Assembly (NCBI GenBank): GCA_015478665.1
Contig: JADMII010000009.1
Location: 1 to 64,000, forward strand
Length of the DNA: 64,000 bases
Origin: Dehalococcoidia bacterium
GTDB lineage: Bacteria; Chloroflexota; Dehalococcoidia; DSTF01; JACRBR01
Direction: 5' to 3'
The notes below the pieces were generated by a model that saw only the letters and a program-made list of their open reading frames with translations, was not told the DNA's origin and searched no databases. The first letter of the stretch is position 1; each line of letters opens with the position of its first letter. Shown in pieces: positions 46,611 through 53,902 of the stretch. The position numbers and the translations under genes are program-made.

Positions 46611-47759
46611 ATGCGTGAAGTAGCAGTCGTCGGCGTCGCGATGATCAAGTTCGGACGCTACCCGGAGAAGACGGTGCCGGAGCTGGCGGGCCAGGCGGCC
46701 CTGCTGGCGCTCAAGGACGCCGGCATGGACATGAAGGACATCGAGCTGCTGGCGAGCGGCAACCTCTACCAGTCGAACGCGATGGTCGGCCAGCGCATCC
46801 TGCAGACGATCGGCCAGACCGGCATCCCGGTGATCAACGTCGCGAACGCCTGCGCCACCGGCTCGACGGCCTTCCGCGAGGCCTACTTCGCCGTCGCGTC
46901 GGGCGCCTATGACACGGCGATCGCCATCGGCTCGGAGCAGATGGGGAAGATGGGGCTGCTCGGCGCCGGAGGTGGCGGCGGCAGCGACCCGGCGTACAGC
47001 ACCGAAGGCGTCCTCGGCTCCGGGCTGATGCCGGCGGTCTTCGGCATGGCCGGCGTCGAGCACATGCGCAAGTACGGGACGACGGCCGAGCAGTTCGCGA
47101 AGGTGTCCGTCAAGAACCACAAGCATTCGATGCACAACCCGTACTCGCAATACCAGACCGAGGTCGGGCTCGAGGACGTGATGAACGCGCGCGTCGTCAG
47201 TTGGCCGAACACGCTGTACATGTGCTGCCCGACCGGCGACGGCGCCGCGGCCGCGGTGCTGTGCTCGATGGAGAAGGCGCGGCAGTACACGACCAAGCCG
47301 ATCCGCGTCGGCGCGTCGGTGCTCACCAGCGACCCGTGGACTCAGCGCGACCTGACGATGCCCGACATCAACACGCTGACGCGCAACGCGTCCAGGGAGG
47401 CGTACGAGACGGCAGGGCTCGGGCCCGAGGACATCGACCTGATCGAGCTGCACGACTGCTTCGCGACGGCGGAGCTCCTGCACTACGAGAACCTGGGCAT
47501 CTGCGGCGAGGGCGAGGCCGGCCGCATGATCGATGAGGGCGCGACGTACGTCGGCGGCAAGATCCCGGTGAACGCGAGCGGCGGCCTGCTGTCGAAGGGG
47601 CACCCGCTGGGGGCGACGGGCGTGGCGAACGTGTGCGAGGTGGTGTGGCACCTCCGCGGCGAGGCGGGCAACCGCCAGGTCGAAGGCGCGAAGGTCGGCC
47701 TGGCGCACGTCATCGGCCTCGGGTCGGCGTGCACGATCCAGATCCTGGAGAAGGTCTGA
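46611..47759 (+). CDS. SCP2-type thiolase/lipid-transfer protein
   Basis: A 382-residue thiolase-fold enzyme. The nucleophilic cysteine is in NVANACATGSTAFREA, the catalytic His in DLIELHDCFATAE and the C-terminal motif is NASGGLLSKGHPLGATG. It belongs to the nonspecific lipid-transfer/SCP2 thiolase branch that works with DUF35 partners, in acyl-CoA or sterol side-chain degradation or in aromatic ketoacyl-CoA cleavage. The ATG at 46611 has AAGGAGCAGCAG upstream. It forms an operon with the preceding DUF35 gene. The acyl-CoA ligase at 48.3-49.9 kb on the opposite strand may serve the same pathway. Confidence 0.93.
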   Translation: MREVAVVGVAMIKFGRYPEKTVPELAGQAALLALKDAGMDMKDIELLASGNLYQSNAMVGQRILQTIGQTGIPVINVANACATGSTAFREAYFAVASGAYDTAIAIGSEQMGKMGLLGAGGGGGSDPAYSTEGVLGSGLMPAVFGMAGVEHMRKYGTTAEQFAKVSVKNHKHSMHNPYSQYQTEVGLEDVMNARVVSWPNTLYMCCPTGDGAAAAVLCSMEKARQYTTKPIRVGASVLTSDPWTQRDLTMPDINTLTRNASREAYETAGLGPEDIDLIELHDCFATAELLHYENLGICGEGEAGRMIDEGATYVGGKIPVNASGGLLSKGHPLGATGVANVCEVVWHLRGEAGNRQVEGAKVGLAHVIGLGSACTIQILEKV

Positions 47760-47760
47760 T

Positions 47761-47815
47761 CGGTCGCAGGTCGCAGGTCGCAGGTGACGGTGTCTGGTGG
47801 CGCCCCGGCAGGTGT
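47761..47815. repeat. Heptamer array after the thiolase gene
   Basis: cggtcgc/aggtcgc/aggtcgc/aggtgac/ggtgtct/ggtggcg: three near-identical heptamers that then degrade, directly after the stop codon at 47759. Confidence 0.7.
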
Positions 47816-47875
47816 TGGTACGGATCGCAGCAGCAGGACGGACGCTCACGCGAGCGCCCGTCCTGGAACGTACCA
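47816..47875. terminator. Large compound hairpin, possible terminator
   Basis: Outer arms TGGTACG (47816-47822) and CGTACCA (47869-47875) enclose a long stem, CAGGACGGACGCTC/GAGCGCCCGTCCTG (47834-47865), with one mismatch and an ACGC loop. It lies 57 bp after the thiolase stop codon. There is no U-run, so it could instead stabilise mRNA or be a mobile palindrome. Confidence 0.55.
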
Positions 47876-48303
47876 CTTCGGATCTTCGGCGATCTTCCAT
47901 CGCATGGGCGCCTGAACCCCGACCGGCGCGCCGCCTGTCTTACCAGCCTGCACCAGCCCGCGGACGGCACCCCGATCGATGGTCGACGTGCGCTCACCGC
48001 TGGCTCTCCAAGCGCGGCCGGCAGCCGCGGTCGACGCGATCGGAGATGACGCCAGATGGAGCCACGCGCCCACCGGCTGGGCCGGCTTCGATCACCGCCA
48101 GGCGGCAGACGCCCGACGACGGAGCCCTCGAGGACGTGCCCCGTCGGCGCCTCTCGGTCAGCTCATGAACCGCGGCGGCCCATCGCGCGCGAAGTGACGA
48201 GCCGGGTACAGGCCCGACGAGTGCACGGCTATCACCAACCCGGCGCGCGAGTTCCGGCCGCCCGCACGCATCCCGAGCGCCCGGGCGCCGTATGCAGGCG
48301 CGG

Positions 48304-49869
48304 TCAGCCGTCCGACGGCGCTCCGTAGCGCTTGCGCAGCTCCGTCTTCAGCACCTTGCCCAGCGGGTTGCGCGGCAGCTCGTCGACGAAGGCGAAGTAG
48401 GTCGGCGCCTTGTAGCTCGCGAGGCGGCCCTTCGTGAAGTCCACCAGCTCCTGCGGCTCGACGCGCGCGCCCGGCCGCCGGACGATGATCGCCTTGATCA
48501 CCTCACCCCAGTCCGGGTCCGGCACGCCGATCACGGCCGCCTCGTCGATGCCCGCGTGCGCCTCGAGCGTGTCTTCGATCTCCGCCGTCGAGATGTTCTC
48601 GCCGCCACGGATGATCAGGTCCTTCTTGCGGCCGGTGATGAAGAGGTAGCCGTCTTCATCGAGGTAGCCGACGTCGCCGGTATGCAGCCAGCCGTCCTGG
48701 ATCGCGCTCGCCGTGGCGTCGGCCTGCTTGTAGTACTCGCTCATGATGCGCGCGCCCTGGACGCAGATCTCGCCCTCGCCGCCTGCTGCGAGCGGCCTGC
48801 CGGCATCGTCCATGATCGCGACGTCGATGTCGTCCATCGCGCGGCCGACGGAGCGCAGGCGGTGCAGCTTCTTCTCGCGCTCCGGCCCGGGCTCGCGCGG
48901 GATCCTGTGATCCTCCGGGCCGAGATACGTCATCGTCGATGTACTCTCCGTCTGGCCATAGGCGTTCATCAGGCCGCAGTCGAAGACGTCCACGGCGCGG
49001 CTGACGACCTCGTACGGCATCGGCGCGGCGCCGTAGGTGATCAGCTTCAGCGAGCTGAGGTCGTACTTCGCGAAGTCCTCGCACTCCATGATGCGCTTGA
49101 GCATCGTCGGCACGACGAAGCTGTGCGTGACGTGCTCGTCCTGCACTGCCTGCAGCCAGAGCCTGGGGTCGAACTGCGGCAGCACGACGAGCGTCCGGCC
49201 GCCCCAGATCGACGACATGATCGGCGTCACGCCGGCGACGTGATAGATCGGCACCGAAAGCAGCGTCACCTCCGGCTCCTCGACGGGGTCCGCCGGGTTC
49301 ATCGTGTTCGTCACATAGACGGAGAGATTGAGGTAGCTCAGGGCCACGCCCTTCGGCTGCGATGTCGTGCCGGACGTGTAGATCAGCACCGTCGGCCGGC
49401 TCTCGTCGACCTCGACGAACGCCTCGTCGGGACTCGCCTCGGCGATGATGTCCGGAAAGTACGCCATGCCTTCGGTGCGCGCGTCGAAGCACACCAGGTG
49501 CTCGACGCGCTCGAGCGTCGGCCGCAGCGTCGCCACGAGCTCGAGGTAACGCTGCCCCGCGAAGAGCACGGCGATCTCCGACGTGTTGATCATGTACGTC
49601 AGCTCGTCGTGCTTCGCGCGATAGTTCAGCGGCACGAACGTGGCGCCGACCTTCGCCGAGGCGTAGTAGGCCTCGATGTACTCGATGCCGTTGACGGACA
49701 TCGCCCCGACCGGCCGCGACGGGCCGGCGCCGACGGACTGCAGCCAGTTCGCCAGGCGGTTCACCCGGTCCGCCATCTCGCTGTACGTCACGCGCTGGTC
49801 GCCGCAGACCAGCGCCGTGCGGTCCGGCACGACCATCGAGCTGATCTGGAGAAACTCCGCTGTGTTCAT
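48304..49869 (-). CDS. Acyl-CoA synthetase (AMP-forming)
   Basis: A 521-residue ANL-superfamily ligase that activates a carboxylic acid through an acyl-adenylate and transfers it to CoA. The P-loop-like A3 motif is VLIYTSGTTSQPKGVALSY. Further motifs are MNAYGQTESTSTMTYLG (A5), GWLHTGDVGYLDEDGYLFIT (A7), RKKDLIIRGGENISTAEIED (A8) and the catalytic Lys region PLGKVLKTELRKRYG at the C terminus (A10). The motif spacing resembles fatty-acid/long-chain or cyclohexanecarboxylate-type ligases. It is convergent with the thiolase operon across a 544-bp spacer and may work in the same acyl-CoA route. Confidence 0.94.
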   Translation of the reverse strand: MNTAEFLQISSMVVPDRTALVCGDQRVTYSEMADRVNRLANWLQSVGAGPSRPVGAMSVNGIEYIEAYYASAKVGATFVPLNYRAKHDELTYMINTSEIAVLFAGQRYLELVATLRPTLERVEHLVCFDARTEGMAYFPDIIAEASPDEAFVEVDESRPTVLIYTSGTTSQPKGVALSYLNLSVYVTNTMNPADPVEEPEVTLLSVPIYHVAGVTPIMSSIWGGRTLVVLPQFDPRLWLQAVQDEHVTHSFVVPTMLKRIMECEDFAKYDLSSLKLITYGAAPMPYEVVSRAVDVFDCGLMNAYGQTESTSTMTYLGPEDHRIPREPGPEREKKLHRLRSVGRAMDDIDVAIMDDAGRPLAAGGEGEICVQGARIMSEYYKQADATASAIQDGWLHTGDVGYLDEDGYLFITGRKKDLIIRGGENISTAEIEDTLEAHAGIDEAAVIGVPDPDWGEVIKAIIVRRPGARVEPQELVDFTKGRLASYKAPTYFAFVDELPRNPLGKVLKTELRKRYGAPSDG

Positions 49870-50241
49870 CGGCGTTCAATCCTCATCGGCGGCCTGTCGG
49901 CGCGGCGGGGACGGCGATCGGGCAGCAGCCCAATCTAGCCGATCGCGTCCCATACCGACAACGAGCTGCCACGGAGCCGATTGGCTTCGCCAGCCGCCTG
50001 TTCGCGGCGTCGTCGGCGCGCCGCGGCCACCCTCCGCGGTCGATGATCGAGCGGCCGATCCTCCTCCGCCAGCGACCGCCGGCGCCCGCGCGCCGCAGAC
50101 CGCAGCAGCATTCACTCGCGCGCCGACGCAGCCCCGTCCGCGAGGCGCCGGCCGCCCCGCGCGTTCCTCGCTGACCCTCGCACGAGCAGCCGCTCGCTCG
50201 CTCGCTTGGGCGTGCGGGTGTGGGCGGCGTAAGCTGCGGTC
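49870..50241. other. Intergenic region, 372 bp
   Basis: Divergent spacer between the acyl-CoA ligase and proline dehydrogenase. No gene is supported. The -10 box of the proline dehydrogenase gene lies at its right end. Confidence 0.4.
50230..50235 (+). promoter_or_regulatory. -10 box of a predicted leaderless promoter (proline dehydrogenase)
   Basis: TAAGCT, 6 nt before the GTG at 50242. Confidence 0.4.
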
Positions 50242-51258
50242 GTGCTCTCCGCCGTCCTCTTCGCGCTCTCGCGCAGCCGTCGCGCCGAAGCGATCGCCAC
50301 GCATGCGCCGGGCTTCCGCGGCTTCTCACGCCGCTTCGTCGCCGGCACCACGCAGGCCGAAGCGCTCGCCGCTGTCGCGCGGCTGAACGATGACGGCTTC
50401 GTCGCCACGGTCTCGTTTCTCGGCGAGGCGGTGAGCGACGCGCCAACCGTACGCGCCGCGGTCGACGAGTTCACGTCGTTCGCAGCGGCGGTCGGCGCTC
50501 CGGCAGGCCCGGGCGGCGGCCCGCTCCGCTGCACGATCTCCGTCAAGCTCACGCAGCTCGGGCTCGCCTTCGACCGCGCGCTCACCGAGCGCTCGCTCGA
50601 TGAGGTGCTGTCGCGCGCCTCCACGGCGGGCGTCTTCGTGCGCGTCGATATGGAGGACTCACGCTACACGCAGGCGACGCTCGACATCGTCCGCGCCGCC
50701 CGCACCGGCCATGCCGGCGTCGGCATCGTCCTGCAGGCGGCGCTTCGTCGCAGCGCCGGGGACATCGCGGCGCTCGCCGCTGAGGGCGCGCCGGTGCGTC
50801 TGGTGAAGGGCGCGTACCGCGAGCCGGCGGCGGTGGCCTTCGCCGCCAAGCGCGACGTCGACGCCGCCTACGTCCGCCTCGTCGACAGCTGGTTCGCCGG
50901 CGTGAGCCGGCGCGGCGACCCCGGCCGGCGGTCAGCCCGATCGCCGGCCGCGGACGAACGCGAGCCGCCGGCCGTGGCGCCCGTACCTGTGCCGCCGCTC
51001 GCCATCGCCACGCACGACGCGCGGGTGATCCGGGCGGCGCTGCAGTCGGCGCGTCGCCACGACGTGGAACGCGATGCGTTCGAGTTCCAGATGCTGTACG
51101 GCATCCGCACAGATCTGCAACGGAAGCTGCGCGACCGCGGCCACCCGGTCCGGGTGTACGTGCCCTACGGCAGCCACTGGTATCCCTACCTCATGCGCCG
51201 TCTCGCCGAGCGGCCGGCGAACCTCTGGTTCTTCCTGCGCGGCGCCCTCCGTCGCTGA
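50242..51258 (+). CDS. putA: Proline dehydrogenase with an internal insert
   Basis: A 338-residue FAD-dependent TIM-barrel enzyme that oxidises proline to pyrroline-5-carboxylate at the membrane. Landmarks are TISVKLTQLGLAFD, VRVDMEDSRYTQATLD, PVRLVKGAYREP, IATHDARVI, FEFQMLYGIRTD and RVYVPYGSHWYPYLMRRLAE, covering the flavin and substrate sites. Residues 221-252 (DNA 50902-50997) are an extra Arg/Pro-rich stretch between the VDSWFAG helix and the strand leading to IATHD, where relatives have a short turn. The start is a GTG at 50242, 6 nt after a TAAGCT box. No P5C dehydrogenase gene is adjacent. Confidence 0.92.
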   Translation: MLSAVLFALSRSRRAEAIATHAPGFRGFSRRFVAGTTQAEALAAVARLNDDGFVATVSFLGEAVSDAPTVRAAVDEFTSFAAAVGAPAGPGGGPLRCTISVKLTQLGLAFDRALTERSLDEVLSRASTAGVFVRVDMEDSRYTQATLDIVRAARTGHAGVGIVLQAALRRSAGDIAALAAEGAPVRLVKGAYREPAAVAFAAKRDVDAAYVRLVDSWFAGVSRRGDPGRRSARSPAADEREPPAVAPVPVPPLAIATHDARVIRAALQSARRHDVERDAFEFQMLYGIRTDLQRKLRDRGHPVRVYVPYGSHWYPYLMRRLAERPANLWFFLRGALRR

Positions 51259-51331
51259 GGCGTCCTGATCGGTGCGAGCGGAACGCGGCAGGATCCCCGT
51301 CCTTCCTCTTACCACCCCGATCCCGATCCCA

Positions 51332-51337
51332 TAGCCT
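51332..51337 (+). promoter_or_regulatory. -10 box of a predicted leaderless promoter (murT)
   Basis: TAGCCT, 6 nt before the murT ATG at 51344. Confidence 0.45.
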
Positions 51338-51343
51338 TATCTC

Positions 51344-52777
51344 ATGGCTCCCCGCACGGTGGCCGCAATCCTCGCCGGCAAGCTGGCGGCCCGCGCGAGC
51401 CGCGCCCTCGGCCGCGGCGGCGGCACGGCCATCGCCGGTCTCGTCGCCGCGCGCATCGACTCCGACGTGATCCCGGCGCTCGCCGGGCAGGCGGCGCACG
51501 GCGCGATCGTCGTCACCGGCACGAACGGCAAGACGACGACATCGCTGATGCTGAGCCGCATCGCCCACGCGGCCGGACTGCGGCCGCTGCACAATCGCAG
51601 CGGCTCGAACCTGATGCGCGGCGTCGCGGCGGCGCTGGTGCAGGACGCGACGGCCGGCGGCCGCCTCCACGCGCCGTCGCGGACGCTGGCCGTGCTCGAG
51701 GTCGACGAGGCGACGCTGCCGCTGATCGTGCCGGCCGTGCGGCCGCGCGTCATCGTCTTCACGAACCTCTTCCGCGACCAGCTCGACCGGTACGGCGAGG
51801 TCGACACGGTCGCACAGGCGTGGCAGCGCGCGCTCACGCAGGCGCCGCCCGGCACGACGCTCGTGCTCAACGCCGATGACCCGGCGGTGGCGCGCCTCGC
51901 CGACGACGCGCCGGCCAGCGCGCGCGTGCTGTACTACGGCATCGACGACGCCGGCGCCGGCGGCAGCGCCGAGCAGCATGCGTCCGATTTTCGCACGTGC
52001 CTGCGCTGCGGCGCGGAGCTCGCGTACGACGTCACGTTCTACGGACACATCGGCCACTGGCGCTGCCCGGGCTGCGGCAACGGGCGTCCTGCGCCGGCCG
52101 TGCGGGTCACTGCCGTCGGCGTGCACGGCGAAGGGACGCGGATGACGATCGTCGCGGACGCGCCGGACGGCGAGGCGCCGCTGACACTGTGCGTGACGCT
52201 GCCGCTCGCCGGCCTCTACAATGCCGAGAATGCGCTGGCCGCCGCCGCCGGCGCCATCGCGCTCGCCATCGCACCGGCTCCCATCGTCGCGGCGCTCGAG
52301 GGCTTCCGGGCGGCGTTCGGGCGGCAGGAGCGCTTCCACATCGAAGGCCGCGACGTCGAGGTGATGCTGGGGAAGAACCCGACCGGCCTTACTCAGGTGC
52401 TGCGGACGATCGCCGCGCGTCCCGGTCGCACGCGCCTGCTGTTCTTCCTGAACGACGGCATCGCCGACGGTCGCGACGTCTCCTGGATCTGGGACACCGA
52501 CTACGAACTCGCGCAGCCGGGCGCCGTCTGGGTCCTGGCCGCCGGCAGCCGCGCCGAGGACCTGGCGCTGCGCCTGAAGTACGCCGGCTTCGGCGAGGAC
52601 GTGCCCGTCGAGCGTGACGAGCAGGCCGCGGTGCGGCGGGCGCTACGCGAGACGCCGGCCGGCGAGACGCTGTACGTCGTGCCGACGTACACGGCGATGC
52701 TGCGGGTGCGCGAGCTGCTGGCGCGTCGTGAGGGGCGCGCGGCGCACTGGGCGGGTGGCGAGGAGGGCGACGCATGA
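51344..52777 (+). CDS. murT: Lipid II isoglutaminyl synthase, MurT subunit
   Basis: A 477-residue Mur-ligase-like subunit that, with GatD, amidates the D-glutamate of lipid II. The P-loop is IVVTGTNGKTTTSLMLSRIA, and the MurT-specific NRSGSNLMRGVA follows. An inserted zinc ribbon (CLRCGAEL and CPGCGNGRP, about residues 219-250) is typical of MurT. The C-terminal DUF1727 domain has LGKNPTGLTQVLRTI and LFFLNDGIADGRDVSWIWD. The start is ATG 51344 after a TAGCCT box. It overlaps gatD by 4 bp, so the pair is made together. It is typical of Gram-positive-type cell walls. Confidence 0.95.
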   Translation: MAPRTVAAILAGKLAARASRALGRGGGTAIAGLVAARIDSDVIPALAGQAAHGAIVVTGTNGKTTTSLMLSRIAHAAGLRPLHNRSGSNLMRGVAAALVQDATAGGRLHAPSRTLAVLEVDEATLPLIVPAVRPRVIVFTNLFRDQLDRYGEVDTVAQAWQRALTQAPPGTTLVLNADDPAVARLADDAPASARVLYYGIDDAGAGGSAEQHASDFRTCLRCGAELAYDVTFYGHIGHWRCPGCGNGRPAPAVRVTAVGVHGEGTRMTIVADAPDGEAPLTLCVTLPLAGLYNAENALAAAAGAIALAIAPAPIVAALEGFRAAFGRQERFHIEGRDVEVMLGKNPTGLTQVLRTIAARPGRTRLLFFLNDGIADGRDVSWIWDTDYELAQPGAVWVLAAGSRAEDLALRLKYAGFGEDVPVERDEQAAVRRALRETPAGETLYVVPTYTAMLRVRELLARREGRAAHWAGGEEGDA

Positions 52778-53547
52778 CGGCGCCGGTCTTGCGGGTCGCG
52801 CACCTCTACCCGCGGCTGATGAACATCTACGGCGACCGCGGCAACATCATGTGCCTGCGTCATCGCTGCGAGGCGCGCGGCATCGGCTTCGAGCTGACGG
52901 AGCTCGGCATGGGCGAGAGCTTCCACGGTGACGCCTACGACCTCGTCTTCGCCGGCGGCGCGCAGGATCGCGAGCAGCGCGGCGTCGCCTACGACCTGCT
53001 GGCGACCAAGGCGGCGGCGCTCCGCGCGGCGGTCGAGGATGGCGTCGCCCTCCTCGCCGTGTGCGGCGCCTATCAGCTCTTCGGGCGGTTCTACCGCGAC
53101 GCCTCCGGCGCGGAGCTGCCGGGCGCCGGCGTCTTCGACCTGTCCACCGAACACCCCGGCGTCGACGCGAAGCGCTGCATCGGCAACATCATCTGCGAGT
53201 GGCAGCCGGCGGGCCGGCGATCTCGCCCGGAGGCTCTCCCTGCGGCGATCGTGACGATCGTTGGGTTCGAGAACCACGGCGGCCGCACGCGCCTCGGTCC
53301 CGGCGCGCGGCCGTTCGCCCGCGTGCGACACGGCTTCGGCAACAACGGCGAAGACGGCAGCGAAGGCGCGGTCTACCGCAACGCCATCGGCACCTACGTC
53401 CACGGGTCGCTGCTGCCGAAGAATCCGGTACTCGCCGACGCCGTCCTTGCCGCCGCGCTCGAACGACGCTACGGCGCCATCGAGCTGACACCGATCGACG
53501 ACCGGGCGGAGCTGCGAGCGCACGCGGCGGCGCTGCGCCTGCGCTAG
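52774..53547 (+). CDS. gatD: Lipid II isoglutaminyl synthase, GatD glutaminase subunit
   Basis: A 257-residue class I glutamine amidotransferase that supplies ammonia to MurT. The nucleophile is C97 in LLAVCGAYQLFGRFY, and H210 in IGTYVHGSLLPKNP completes the dyad. It starts with YPRLMNIYGDRGNIMCLRHR, typical of GatD/CobB-CobQ-like amidotransferases. A short Arg/Pro-rich insert (residues about 144-158) precedes VGFENHGGRTRLG. The ATGA overlap with murT ensures stoichiometric synthesis. A near-perfect hairpin about 70 bp downstream may end the operon. Confidence 0.95.
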   Translation: MTAPVLRVAHLYPRLMNIYGDRGNIMCLRHRCEARGIGFELTELGMGESFHGDAYDLVFAGGAQDREQRGVAYDLLATKAAALRAAVEDGVALLAVCGAYQLFGRFYRDASGAELPGAGVFDLSTEHPGVDAKRCIGNIICEWQPAGRRSRPEALPAAIVTIVGFENHGGRTRLGPGARPFARVRHGFGNNGEDGSEGAVYRNAIGTYVHGSLLPKNPVLADAVLAAALERRYGAIELTPIDDRAELRAHAAALRLR

Positions 53548-53614
53548 CAGGGCGCGCCGGTCCGGCGATCCGGCGCTGCAAGCGAAACGCGGTCGGACGA
53601 AAACCTCTGCCTTG

Positions 53615-53639
53615 CCCCTCTCCACAGTGTGGAGAAGGG
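53615..53639. repeat. REP-like palindrome downstream of gatD
   Basis: CCCCTCTCCACA-G-TGTGGAGAAGGG pairs at 11 of 12 positions. It is of the same CCCTCTCC...GGAGAGGG type as the element at 6975-7060. It may also act as a terminator for murT-gatD. Confidence 0.65.
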
Positions 53640-53724
53640 AGCGACAGGTGCGCGGGCGGTGGGAGCATTGATGCCGCCGCTCGGCCGGCGGGGCGCAGCG
53701 CGCGCGTCGAGCCACTGTCCCGGC

Positions 53725-53902
53725 CGCTGCTCGCCGGCGCACCGTACGGTCGATGATTGAGTCTCGCGTGGACCCGGGCCGACGGCGTGCCGCATCATGC
53801 TGCTACCAGTGCACCGGACGGTCGATGATTGTGTTCACAACTGCTGGCCGTCGCCGCCGGTGCGACCGCGCTGCTACGAGTGCACCGCCATCGATGATTG
53901 CG
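53725..53902. repeat. Threefold ~70-bp direct repeat before the PrsW-type gene
   Basis: Three copies of a pattern GCTGCTAC[C/G]AGTGCACCG...TCGATGATTG recur at about 70-bp spacing. The TCGATGATTG cores lie near 53751, 53823 and 53891. The first copy reads GCTGCTCGCCGGCGCACCG. Regions between the cores are not conserved. The last two copies fall inside the open 5' part of the protease frame. Confidence 0.6.

Larger units (their letters stand above)
47760..48303. other. Intergenic region, 544 bp, with heptamers and a large hairpin
   Basis: A heptamer array starts right after the thiolase stop (47761-47815: ggtcgca repeated, then drifting). A large hairpin follows at 47816-47875. A minus-strand frame ends at 47846 and reads APMRWKIAEDPKWYVPGRAL, which looks protein-like, but its upstream part (to 48073) does not. 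It may be a remnant. No other gene is supported up to 48303. Confidence 0.45.

Noticed and set aside
47846-48073. 75-codon minus-strand frame after the thiolase gene
   Set aside because: Only its last ~20 residues look real; the start and upstream part are unsupported, so it is noted in the intergenic entry rather than called as a gene.
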